Source of the DNA: Marinibacterium anthonyi
GTDB taxonomy: Bacteria > Pseudomonadota > Alphaproteobacteria > Rhodobacterales > Rhodobacteraceae
Reading direction: 5' to 3'
Assembly (NCBI GenBank): GCA_003217735.2
Contig: CP031585.1
Location: 1,599,501 to 1,663,500, forward strand
DNA: 64,000 nt
Below the pieces are notes generated by a model, which had not been told where the DNA came from, made no database searches, and was given only the letters and a program-made list of their open reading frames with translations. Positions 56,255 through 64,000 of this stretch are shown here, piece after piece (the stretch's first letter is position 1; every line of letters begins with the position of its first letter). Both the position numbers and the translations under genes were made by a program.

Positions 56255-56635
56255 CTATCGGCCCTGAGCATGAATGCCGGAGGTCCCTGCGGGCTCCGGC
56301 GCAGCCTGCGCCAATTCGTCCCAGAGCGTCGCGACCGCCCGCAGGGCCAGCCAGCGATCCCCCTGCCGGGCGTGGTCCGGAGACAGCGGCAACGGCCATT
56401 TGGCGCGCCGATGGTAGACACCGGCGTCCGTGATGATGCGGGCCACCAGACGCGTCCGGTCACCGACCTGCTCTTCGTTCATGTAGGCGGCAGTCGTGTC
56501 GATCAGCCGGTAGCCGCCGGCGAGTGCGGCGTGCACCGCGGCGGTCGTTTCCTCGGGCGCGGCGCGGTGGACGCCAAGGCCGATGGCCGGCATGGCCACG
56601 CCGTTGTCAGGTGGATGGTCTTCATGGGAAGTCTC
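56255..56635 (-). pseudogene. Aldo/keto reductase, N-terminal fragment with frameshift
   Basis: The start MKTIHLT (ATG at 56633-56635) is separated by a one-base deletion near 56616 from [13 protein letters not shown]...[18 protein letters not shown], a typical AKR N terminus with the catalytic Asp and Tyr. After QVG the sequence no longer matches the family (it continues [19 protein letters not shown]) and stops. About 200 residues of the barrel are missing. Confidence 0.8.
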
Positions 56636-56650
56636 GTCGGTAAGGTGGGG

Positions 56651-56963
56651 TCAGGCGTGGTGCACGCCGTAGCTCTCGCGCAGGCCGATGCCGGGTCGGG
56701 TGCCCGGCTTGGCCACGAGGCCGGCGACGCCGCGGCGCGAGACATAGGCGTCGGAGGTCCTGAATGGCTCGCCCTTGCGGGTGCTGCCGCAGGCGCGCGT
56801 CACGGTCTGCGGCGTTGCCTTCGGTCACGCGGTGCGGGCTGCCGGCAAGGCGGCTGGCGCGCCCCAGGCAGAGCGTCAGGGTGCAGTCGGGGTTGGCTTC
56901 CAGCAGGCGGATCGCTTGCTGGGCGATCCCGCCGGCGGCGCCAACGATGAGAATGTTGGTCAT
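56651..56963 (-). pseudogene. NmrA-like NAD(P)-binding protein with internal deletion
   Basis: MTNILIVGAAGGIAQQAIRLLEAN and GRASRLAGSPHRVTEGNAAD match the Rossmann start of NmrA-like proteins. Immediately after, another frame reads GEPFRTSDAYVSRRGVAGLV...GLRESYGVHHA and stops at 56651, resembling the C terminus of the same family. Roughly 120 central residues are gone. Confidence 0.72.
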
Positions 56964-57057
56964 CGGACGGTCCTGTGGTCACGGTCCTATGGTCACTGAA
57001 CAGCAATCTCGTCCCGGACCATCCATGCGACTGGCCGCCATGTTCGGCATGCTTTGA

Positions 57058-58218
<1,161 letters not shown>

Positions 58219-58272
58219 AGCGGCGCGGGGCGGTGCCTTTCGACATCGCCCCACCACATCAGGAGATGAGAG

Positions 58273-58977
58273 ATGACACAGGATTTTCCGCGCGTCGCGC
58301 CCGACATGGTGCATGAGACCACACCGGGGCTCGGTCGTTTCACCGACCGGGTGCTGTTCGGCCAGGTCTGGCCCTCGGCGGCGCTTGCCCCGCGCGACCG
58401 GTCGCTGCTGACCGTGTCGGCGCTGATCGCCGGCGGCAAGGTGGCGCAGATCGGCTCGCACGCCGGTCGCGCGCTGGACAACGGGCTGACCCCGACCGAG
58501 CTGGCCGAGATTGCCGCGCAGCTTGCCTTCTACACCGGCTGGCCCAACGCCATGTCGGCGGCCGCCGAGCTTGACAAGGTCTTCGATACGCGCGGCATTC
58601 CAAAGCCAAAAGAAAGCGACGCGCCCCGGATCGACCTGCCCGAAGAGGCCGAGGCCGCCCGTGCGCGCACGGTGGCACAGAACGTGGCCCCCACGGCGCC
58701 GACACTGGCGCGCCTGACCGACGAGGTGCTGTTCGGCGACCTCTGGCAACGCCCGGATCTGTCGCCGCGCGATCGTTCGCTGGCGACCGTCGCGGCGCTG
58801 GTGATGCTGGGTCAGCCCGAGCAATTGCCGTTCCACCTGAACCGCGCGCTGGACAACGGGCTGACCGGGGACGAGGCGGGCGAGACGCTGGCGCACCTGG
58901 CCTTCTATGCGGGATGGCCGCGCGCCATGTCGGCGGTGCCGGTGCTGAAACAGGTGCTGGAGGCGCGCAAGGGCTGA
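58273..58977 (+). CDS. Carboxymuconolactone decarboxylase family protein (two CMD domains)
   Basis: The 234-residue protein contains two CMD repeats: LAPRDRSLLTVSALIAGGK...LAEIAAQLAFYTGWPNAMSA and LSPRDRSLATVAALVMLGQ...ETLAHLAFYAGWPRAMSA. Neither has the CxxC of AhpD peroxidases. AGGAG lies 5-6 bases before the ATG. Linked to the aldo/keto reductase gene; role unknown. Confidence 0.92.
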   Translation: MTQDFPRVAPDMVHETTPGLGRFTDRVLFGQVWPSAALAPRDRSLLTVSALIAGGKVAQIGSHAGRALDNGLTPTELAEIAAQLAFYTGWPNAMSAAAELDKVFDTRGIPKPKESDAPRIDLPEEAEAARARTVAQNVAPTAPTLARLTDEVLFGDLWQRPDLSPRDRSLATVAALVMLGQPEQLPFHLNRALDNGLTGDEAGETLAHLAFYAGWPRAMSAVPVLKQVLEARKG

Positions 58978-59166
58978 GCGTGCGAAGGTGATCTGCCGCA
59001 TGCTCACCGGGATGGATGCGCGCGTCGGCGCGCACCGCCGGTGCGCGACCAACCGTGCACCACGCATGGTTTGACACCGTCGAAGCGGTGCAGGCCGATA
59101 GCGTGGCGCTGTCGTTGCAGGGCGCCGAGGTGCTTGATCGCCAGGGCGTGCACCTGCGCTGTCCCG

Positions 59167-60060
59167 TCAGTCGCGATACCTGAGAGCGTCGAGGATCAGC
59201 GCGAAGGCGGGGGAGGCCTGCAGCCGCGACGGATAATAGAGGTGATAGCCGGGGAAGGGGGGCGAATAGGTCTCAAGCACGGCCTCCAGTCGGCCGTCCT
59301 TCATATGCTTGTTGAGGTGGTAGTCCGGCATGCAGCACAGCCCGCGTCCGTCGAGAGCGGCCTGGATGATCACGTCTACGTCGTTGGATGTCAGCTGCCC
59401 CTCGACCCGCACGTTCAGCGGCTTGTCATCCTGCGCGTATTCCCATGTATAAAGCCCGCCCAGCGTCGGCAGGCGCAGGTTGATACAGTTGTGGTCCGTC
59501 AGCGCGTGCGGTGTCTCGGGGCGGCCATGCTTGGCGAAATACGCGGGCGCTCCGACCGTGAGCATCCGCAGGTCGGGCCCGATGCGCACTGCGATCATGT
59601 CCTTCCCGATGCTCTCGCCAAGCCGCACGCCCGCGTCGAAGCGTTCCTCGACGATATCGACCATGTGCTGCTGCACCGAAACCTCAAGCCGCACGTCAGG
59701 GTGTTGGGCCAGAACCGGGGACAGCTTGGGCCACAGGATTTCCGTCGCCGCATGGCGCGAGGTTGTGATGCGCACCAAACCCGCGGGTTTCGAGCGCATT
59801 TCGTTGAGGCTGGCGAGCCGCCCTTCGATGTCGTCGAAGGCCGGGCGCAGCGTCGCGGCCAGCTGTTCGCCCGCCACGGTGGGCGAGACATTGCGCGTGG
59901 TGCGGGTCAGCAGCCGCAGATCGAGCCGCTGTTCGAGCCGCTTGACGGTGTGGCTGAGCGAGCTTTGCGATGTGCCCAGGCGGGCCGCCGCACGGGTGAA
60001 GCTGCGTTCCTCGCAGACCGCGAGAAAGGCCATGAGGTCGCCCAGTTCCTCGCGCTTCAT
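59167..60060 (-). CDS. LysR family transcriptional regulator
   Basis: This 297-residue LTTR has an N-terminal winged HTH (FTRAAARLGTSQSSLSHTVKRLEQRLDLRLLTRTTRNVSPT) and a periplasmic-binding-like effector domain. It is divergent from the flavodoxin-like gene, its likely target, and convergent with the CMD gene. Confidence 0.94.
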   Translation of the reverse strand: MKREELGDLMAFLAVCEERSFTRAAARLGTSQSSLSHTVKRLEQRLDLRLLTRTTRNVSPTVAGEQLAATLRPAFDDIEGRLASLNEMRSKPAGLVRITTSRHAATEILWPKLSPVLAQHPDVRLEVSVQQHMVDIVEERFDAGVRLGESIGKDMIAVRIGPDLRMLTVGAPAYFAKHGRPETPHALTDHNCINLRLPTLGGLYTWEYAQDDKPLNVRVEGQLTSNDVDVIIQAALDGRGLCCMPDYHLNKHMKDGRLEAVLETYSPPFPGYHLYYPSRLQASPAFALILDALRYRD

Positions 60061-60092
60061 TGATGAATTCCTGACATAGGGCCTTTCCGGTT

Positions 60093-60115
60093 GGATCGTC
60101 TAACGAAAATGATCC
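60093..60115. promoter_or_regulatory. Candidate LysR operator dyad
   Basis: GGATC (60093-60097) and GATCC (60111-60115) surround an A/T-rich core containing a T-N11-A element, 33 bases upstream of the LysR start in the divergent intergenic region. LTTRs often bind such sites next to their own gene. Confidence 0.35.
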
Positions 60116-60351
60116 GGGTGTTTATCTTTGTGGTCAAGGAAGAGGCAGCACCTTCCAGCAAATTGTGGATCACAAGTCGGACAGGTGATTGATGAAAACG
60201 GTCGGCCATGGCGCGCACACCCACCAGACACTGCTGGCGCCTCAGGCCGTCCAGCGCCGGGAGGCCTGAGTGCAGATCCTCACCGGGGCCAACGGGGGCG
60301 GCCACTGTTGCCGCTCCCTCCCATTCAACAGCTCCCGGAAGGAGACAGCAG

Positions 60352-60906
60352 ATGGCGGATTTCCCGTTCAACCGCAGGCAGCTCTTGTTGACCGCCGGGG
60401 CTTTGCCCGCGGTGCGGCCGGCTTTCGCGCAACAGGAAGGGGCCCGCGCGCTCGTCGTGCTTTTCACGCGCACCCACAACAGCCGGGTCGCGGCGGAGTT
60501 GATCGTTCGCAGGACCGGTGCCGCCTTCTTCGAGATCGAGGCCCGCGAGCCTTATCCGGTGGATTACTTCGAAACGGTGGACCTGAACCATCGCCAGCAG
60601 ATCCAGGACATCCGCCCGCCGCTCGTCTCCGAAGGACCGGACCTGGCGGCGTACGACCTGATCTATCTTGCGCACCCGATCTGGGACGCCAGCGTGCCGC
60701 CACCGGTCAAGACCTTCCTTGCCGCGCATGACTTCACCGGCAAGGCGCTGGTCCCGGTGATCTCGCACGGCGGCTACGGCTCGGGACGTGCGCGCGAACA
60801 GACCCGCGCTCTGGCCCCCGGCGCCGCCCTGCAGCCCGCCTTCGTGATGGAGGATCAGCAGGAGCGCCGGGTGATCACCGATCTGGACGAATGGCTCTTG
60901 GACTGA
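60352..60906 (+). CDS. Exported flavodoxin-like protein
   Basis: The 184-residue protein has an Arg-Arg leader (NRRQLLLTAGALPAVRPAFA) and a flavodoxin fold with an FMN phosphate loop (VVLFTRTHNSRVAAELI), YDLIYLAHPIWDASVPPPVKTFL and PVISHGGYGSGRAREQ. GGAAGGAG lies 7-8 bases before the ATG. Export of a flavodoxin-like protein by Tat would fit a cofactor-loaded electron carrier or reductase. Divergent from the LysR gene. Confidence 0.88.
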   Translation: MADFPFNRRQLLLTAGALPAVRPAFAQQEGARALVVLFTRTHNSRVAAELIVRRTGAAFFEIEAREPYPVDYFETVDLNHRQQIQDIRPPLVSEGPDLAAYDLIYLAHPIWDASVPPPVKTFLAAHDFTGKALVPVISHGGYGSGRAREQTRALAPGAALQPAFVMEDQQERRVITDLDEWLLD

Positions 60907-60910
60907 CTGA

Positions 60911-61571
60911 TCAGCCGAAGGACCTGCCCTTCAGCCAGTCGCAGGTCTCGGCGATCACGGACGGGATGTCGCGCATCGGCACGCCCAGGCTGTCGCGGCG
61001 GGTGAAGTCGAAGCGTGTCGGGTCCTCGGGCTCGCCATCCAGCGGTTCGGGCATGATGTCGGCGGGCACGTGCTTGCCCAGCTCGGCATAAAGGTCGCGC
61101 CAGGGCACGCTGTCATGGACTGCGAAGAACCGCCCGCGCGCGCCGGTCTCGTAGGCGGCGAGGAAGAGCTTGGCCACGTCGCCCACGTGGCTCACCGACA
61201 TCGACCCGGCGGGAACCTTGTCGTGCCGCATCCTGCCGTCGTGCACCGGCGCGACGATCCCGGCATAGCCGCGCTTGCGGTCCAGATCCCTGGCGGGGGT
61301 GCCGTCGGCAGCCTTGTAGATCTGCGGGAAGCAGGCGACGAACACCGCGTCCGCGTCCGCGCCCTGCATGGCCGTGTCAAAGCTGGCACTGTCGGCGGCC
61401 TCGGCCGAAAAGAGCGTCAGCCGCTCGGCGGCGCCGGGCAGGGCCATGAGCCACTTTGTCTTGCTCTCGTCCGAGCTGTCGCGCAGCGTGCCGTTCACCT
61501 TCCAGCGCTTCCTTGACGATGTTCGATCCGACGAGGCCGGAGGCGCCCGCCACGGTGACGATCCTGGTCAT
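60911..61571 (-). pseudogene. NAD-dependent epimerase/SDR-like gene, frameshifted
   Basis: The start MTRIVTVAGASGLVGSNIVK (ATG at 61569-61571) ends its useful frame at EALEGE near 61495. The rest, in another frame (from VNGTLRDSSDESK), continues to YDWLKGRSFG-like residues and stops at 60911. The central catalytic YxxxK segment is not recognisable, so an internal deletion is also likely. Confidence 0.75.
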
Positions 61572-61696
61572 GTGTTCAGTCCCGGGATCTGGTGGATCGG
61601 ATTGACAGGGAATCTGTCTGGCCCTGAAGTCCAGCCTTTGCAGATGTATTCGTAGGGCGTGACACCGCTGAGCGTCTTGAGGCGGCGTGCGCAGGT
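61568..61696 (-). pseudogene. IS481-type transposase C-terminal remnant
   Basis: The last about 40 residues, ARRLKTLSGVTPYEYICKGW and DRFPVNPIHQIPGLNT before the stop, match the conserved C terminus of IS481-like integrase-core transposases. No upstream transposase sequence remains. Its TGA overlaps the ATG of the frameshifted SDR gene. Confidence 0.75.
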
Positions 61697-61705
61697 GCAG
61701 GCGGC

Positions 61706-61831
61706 CATGATGTCCGCGCGATGGGCGCGAAGCCGATCGGCGTCGACGTCATCAGCACCGCCTGCGACCGTATGCAGACAGTCGGCGTGACGTACCGGTT
61801 CGCGACCGACAACGCGTCTTTCGAACCCTGA
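61706..61831 (+). pseudogene. Possible alcohol dehydrogenase C-terminal remnant
   Basis: A plus-strand frame reads HDVRAMGAKPIGVDVISTAC and then VGVTYRFATDNASFEP before a stop. The spacing resembles the C terminus of YahK-type zinc alcohol dehydrogenases (HDVRA...YRFVID...). The rest of the gene is missing. Low confidence. Confidence 0.35.
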
Positions 61832-61948
61832 TCCGCCGCCCGCCGCAGGACCCGCCGTCTTGCCGGGCGGCGGGCGCCAATCCTGCCGGGGCAGAGGCGC
61901 CAACGGAATTGCAGAAACGCCGGTTTGGAACTACAAAAGACAGATCAT

Positions 61949-61970
61949 CATACGTTTTTAGATTCGTATG
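61949..61970. promoter_or_regulatory. Inverted repeat upstream of dctP
   Basis: CATACG (61949-61954) and CGTATG (61965-61970) are separated by 10 A/T-rich bases, 21 bases before the dctP start. A GntR/FCD regulator is encoded 1.5 kb downstream, making this a candidate operator. Confidence 0.45.
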
Positions 61971-61990
61971 GTAAAAAGGGAGGAATACAC

Positions 61991-62974
61991 ATGATAAAGC
62001 GCAGAACTTTTCTGGGCACTGTTGCGGGTGTCGTTCTTGCGGCCACCAGTGCTGTGCCGACCCTGGCGCAGGACGTGCCGGAATTCACATTCTCCGCCGT
62101 TTTCTCGCAGCAGGACATCCGGGCGCAGATGATGGAGATGTTCAAGACGGACGTCGCCGATATCACGGACCTGCAACTTTACTACGGCGGCAACCTGTTC
62201 AAGCAGGGCACCGAGATCACGGCGATCCAACGCGGCAACCTGACGATGGGCAACGTCGCGCCCCAGGATATCGCCAAGCAGATCCCGGCGTTCTCGATCC
62301 TGACATCGGCCTACCTGTTCCGGGATGCCGATCACCTCAAGGCCTTCTTCGAAAGCGACGCCGGAGCGGAGATGAAGGCGCTGGCCGAAGACCAGCTGGG
62401 CATCCACATCCTTGGGCCCACCTATTTCGGCACCCGGCAGGTCGGTCTGCGGGGTGACAAGACGATCACCACGCCCGCCGACATGGCCGGTATCAAACTG
62501 CGCATGCCGGGCGGGGATGCCTGGCAATTTCTGGGCGAGGCACTTGGTGCCAACCCCACGCCGATGGCCTATTCCGAAGTCTATACGGGCCTGCAGACCG
62601 GCGCGATCGACGGCCAGGACAACCCCTATCCCAACGTCGAGAACATGAAGTTCTACGAGGTCATGGACCAGATCGTGCGCACCTCGCACCTTGTGGCCTA
62701 CGATCTTCTGGTGATCTCCAAGCAGGCCTGGGACGACATGACCCCCGAACAGCAGGAGGCCTTCCAGGCCGCCGCCGACAAGGCCATCGCCTTCAGCACC
62801 GAACAGCATCTGGCCCAGGAAGCGGAACTGGGGGCTTTCTTTGAATCCGAGGGGCTCAAGATCTCGACCCCGGATGTCGATGCGTTCCGGACGCACGCGC
62901 AGGACATGTACCTGAACTCGGACCTGTCCAGCGACTGGCCCGACGGCATGCTGGACCGGATCAACGCGCTCTGA
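61991..62974 (+). CDS. dctP: TRAP transporter solute-binding protein (DctP family)
   Basis: This periplasmic binding protein of 327 residues has a leader with twin arginines (MIKRRTFLGTVAGVVLAATS, then LAQ). The DctP fold shows GTRQVGLRGDKTITTPADMAGIKLRMPGG with the arginine that clamps carboxylates, and EVYTGLQTGAIDGQDNPYPNV. Ligand is probably an organic acid. GGGAGG lies before the ATG. The DctQ and DctM membrane subunits are not in the window; aroQ follows 83 bases later. Confidence 0.93.
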   Translation: MIKRRTFLGTVAGVVLAATSAVPTLAQDVPEFTFSAVFSQQDIRAQMMEMFKTDVADITDLQLYYGGNLFKQGTEITAIQRGNLTMGNVAPQDIAKQIPAFSILTSAYLFRDADHLKAFFESDAGAEMKALAEDQLGIHILGPTYFGTRQVGLRGDKTITTPADMAGIKLRMPGGDAWQFLGEALGANPTPMAYSEVYTGLQTGAIDGQDNPYPNVENMKFYEVMDQIVRTSHLVAYDLLVISKQAWDDMTPEQQEAFQAAADKAIAFSTEQHLAQEAELGAFFESEGLKISTPDVDAFRTHAQDMYLNSDLSSDWPDGMLDRINAL

Positions 62975-63057
62975 ACAGCACTGCCACATAGCCGGCGGAA
63001 GGGGACCTTCCGCCGGTCAGCTTCACCCGTTCCCGCGGTGCCAGCAAAGGACAAGAC

Positions 63058-63495
63058 ATGCGCAATCCGATCCACGTGCTGAACGGGCCCAACCTGAACC
63101 GGCTCGGCAAGCGAGAGCCGGATATCTACGGCACCACCACCCTGGCCGAGGTTGAACGCCTGTGCCACGATGCCGCCGGTCCCGAAGGGCTGATCTTTCG
63201 GCAGACCAATTCCGAACACCAGCTGATCGACTGGATCCACGAGGCGACCGACGAGTCCTCGGGGCTCTTGATCAACCCGGCCGCCTTCACGTTCTATTCG
63301 ATGGCGGTGATGGATGCGCTTAAGATGTATCCCCATCCGATGATCGAGTTTCACATCTCGAACATCCACAAGCGCGAACCGATGTATCACACCTCTCTGG
63401 TTTCGCCCCATGCGACGGCCGTGATGGCCGGGCTGGGCGCACGGGGCTATCCCTATGCCGTGCGGATCCTGCGCGAGATGATCGGGGCCGCCTGA
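63058..63495 (+). CDS. aroQ: AroQ-like (type II 3-dehydroquinate dehydratase family) enzyme
   Basis: The 145-residue protein has the type II dehydroquinase fold and keeps the Arg/Tyr lid (KREPDIYG, Tyr24) and the FHISN His99. Two other substrate contacts differ: the usual NPGAYTHTS reads NPAAFTFYS (expected His is Phe79), and the Arg after REPF/REEF is Tyr110. Family numbering (M. tuberculosis): Asn75, His81, Asp88, His101, Arg112; the first, third and fourth are kept. Its place beside dctP and a GntR gene points to catabolism, perhaps of a related substrate. Confidence 0.85.
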   Translation: MRNPIHVLNGPNLNRLGKREPDIYGTTTLAEVERLCHDAAGPEGLIFRQTNSEHQLIDWIHEATDESSGLLINPAAFTFYSMAVMDALKMYPHPMIEFHISNIHKREPMYHTSLVSPHATAVMAGLGARGYPYAVRILREMIGAA

Positions 63496-63499
63496 CTTT

Positions 63500-64000
63500 T
63501 CAGGTGAATTTTCCGGTTGCCAGGATGTGTTCCATGCCGGCCCGGACATGGGCGGTCAGCAGTGCGACCGCCGGTTCCGGCTCGCGCGCGATGACGAGGT
63601 CGCGCAGCCGGCGGTGTTCGTCCGCTGCCGGTCTGCCACGGAAATCCAGCGCCAGAAGGTGATAGCGCAGGTACCGGTCAAAGACGTTGGAATGGGTGGC
63701 CATCAGGGCGGGCATGTCACAGGCGGACAAGGTCGCATGATGGAAGTCCCAGTCGAACTGCACCCATTGCTCGACCGAAGACGGTGCGCCGTCCATCAGC
63801 TTGGCTTCGACCGATTGCAGCTTGTGATGTGTCGAGACGACGTGCGCTTCCCAGTCCAGCGTTCCAAGATCTATGGATCGCCGCAAGGCATGGCATTCAA
63901 GCAGCAGTCGCAATTCGCAGATGTCGCGCAAGTCGGCTTCGCAGACGGACCCGACCTCGAAACCGCGCTGACCCTCGGCGACGACGAACCTCTCGACCAC
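63500..64000 (-). CDS. GntR family regulator, FCD domain (5' part beyond window)
   Basis: The visible 166 residues are the end of the winged-HTH wing and a FadR C-terminal (FCD) domain with metal-binding-type residues: DIRELRLLLE-like CELRLLLECHALRR, FDWDFHHATLSACDMP (Asp/His), and EHRRLRDLVIAREPEPAVALLTAHV (His). The start lies past base 64000. FCD regulators commonly control neighbouring carboxylate uptake and catabolism; the dctP-aroQ pair is the likely target. Confidence 0.88.
   Translation of the reverse strand: MVERFVVAEGQRGFEVGSVCEADLRDICELRLLLECHALRRSIDLGTLDWEAHVVSTHHKLQSVEAKLMDGAPSSVEQWVQFDWDFHHATLSACDMPALMATHSNVFDRYLRYHLLALDFRGRPAADEHRRLRDLVIAREPEPAVALLTAHVRAGMEHILATGKFT

Noticed and set aside
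58981-59166. Short plus-strand coding remnant between the CMD and LysR genes
   Set aside because: A weak frame (WFDTVEAVQADSVALSLQGA) is present but matches no family I recognise; too short to support.

Overview
The window looks like chromosomal DNA of a Rhodobacteraceae (roseobacter-type) alphaproteobacterium. Coding is GC-rich. It holds a Shemin-type 5-aminolevulinate synthase, FnrL-type TTGAT-N4-(A/G)TCAA boxes, a SPOR lipoprotein-dacA-tmk-holB-tatD-MBL run, an alphaproteobacterial chemotaxis operon and a TRAP solute-binding protein. No rRNA, CRISPR array or intact prophage is visible.

Region by region. 1-14.0 kb is housekeeping: M20 peptidase, hemA behind an FnrL box, RodZ-like protein, ispG, DUF2200, a RAYT transposase inside a REP-like palindrome array, then envelope and thiol-redox genes (DsbA-like, M48/TPR protease, an aminotransferase, AMIN-amidase, PBP1A behind a consensus promoter). 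14.0-27.8 kb: small membrane protein, ECF sigma/anti-sigma pair, a 900-base gene-free stretch rich in strong hairpins, prfB, a LysM-domain protein with a glycine/valine-rich hydrophobic tail plus a small membrane partner, amidase, DUF2189, an HTH regulator, lon with its terminator, and an MFS transporter carrying a 27-bp coding minisatellite.

28.0-38.3 kb is an accessory block bounded by tRNA-Val(CAC) and tRNA-Val(TAC). It contains a frameshifted tyrosine integrase, an unknown gene, an AraC regulator divergent from an arylsulfatase with a perfect FNR-type box between them, and a probable sulfatase companion gene cut after its twin-arginine leader by nested, decayed insertion sequences (IS3 invaded by IS21-A, itself invaded by IS21-B).

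38.4-47.4 kb is a compact chemotaxis locus. MCP, CheD and CheB run leftward; a small ORF, a STAS protein, CheY, CheA, CheW, CheR, a second CheY and an unknown 104-residue protein run rightward. CheB keeps its methylesterase triad but its receiver has lost the phospho-acceptor aspartate. 47.5-54.2 kb returns to housekeeping and ends in tRNA-Ser(TGA).

54.2-61.9 kb is a patchy redox/catabolic region: NTF2-like, SDR, aldo/keto reductase, carboxymuconolactone decarboxylase, LysR and flavodoxin genes mixed with at least three broken oxidoreductase genes and an IS481-type remnant. The right edge is a TRAP DctP gene, an AroQ-like gene whose substrate-binding residues differ from the family, and a GntR/FCD regulator that runs off the end. 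The strongest candidates for new biology are the AroQ-like enzyme in its TRAP/GntR context, the pseudo-receiver CheB, the structured intergenic region before prfB, and the FNR-box arylsulfatase locus.
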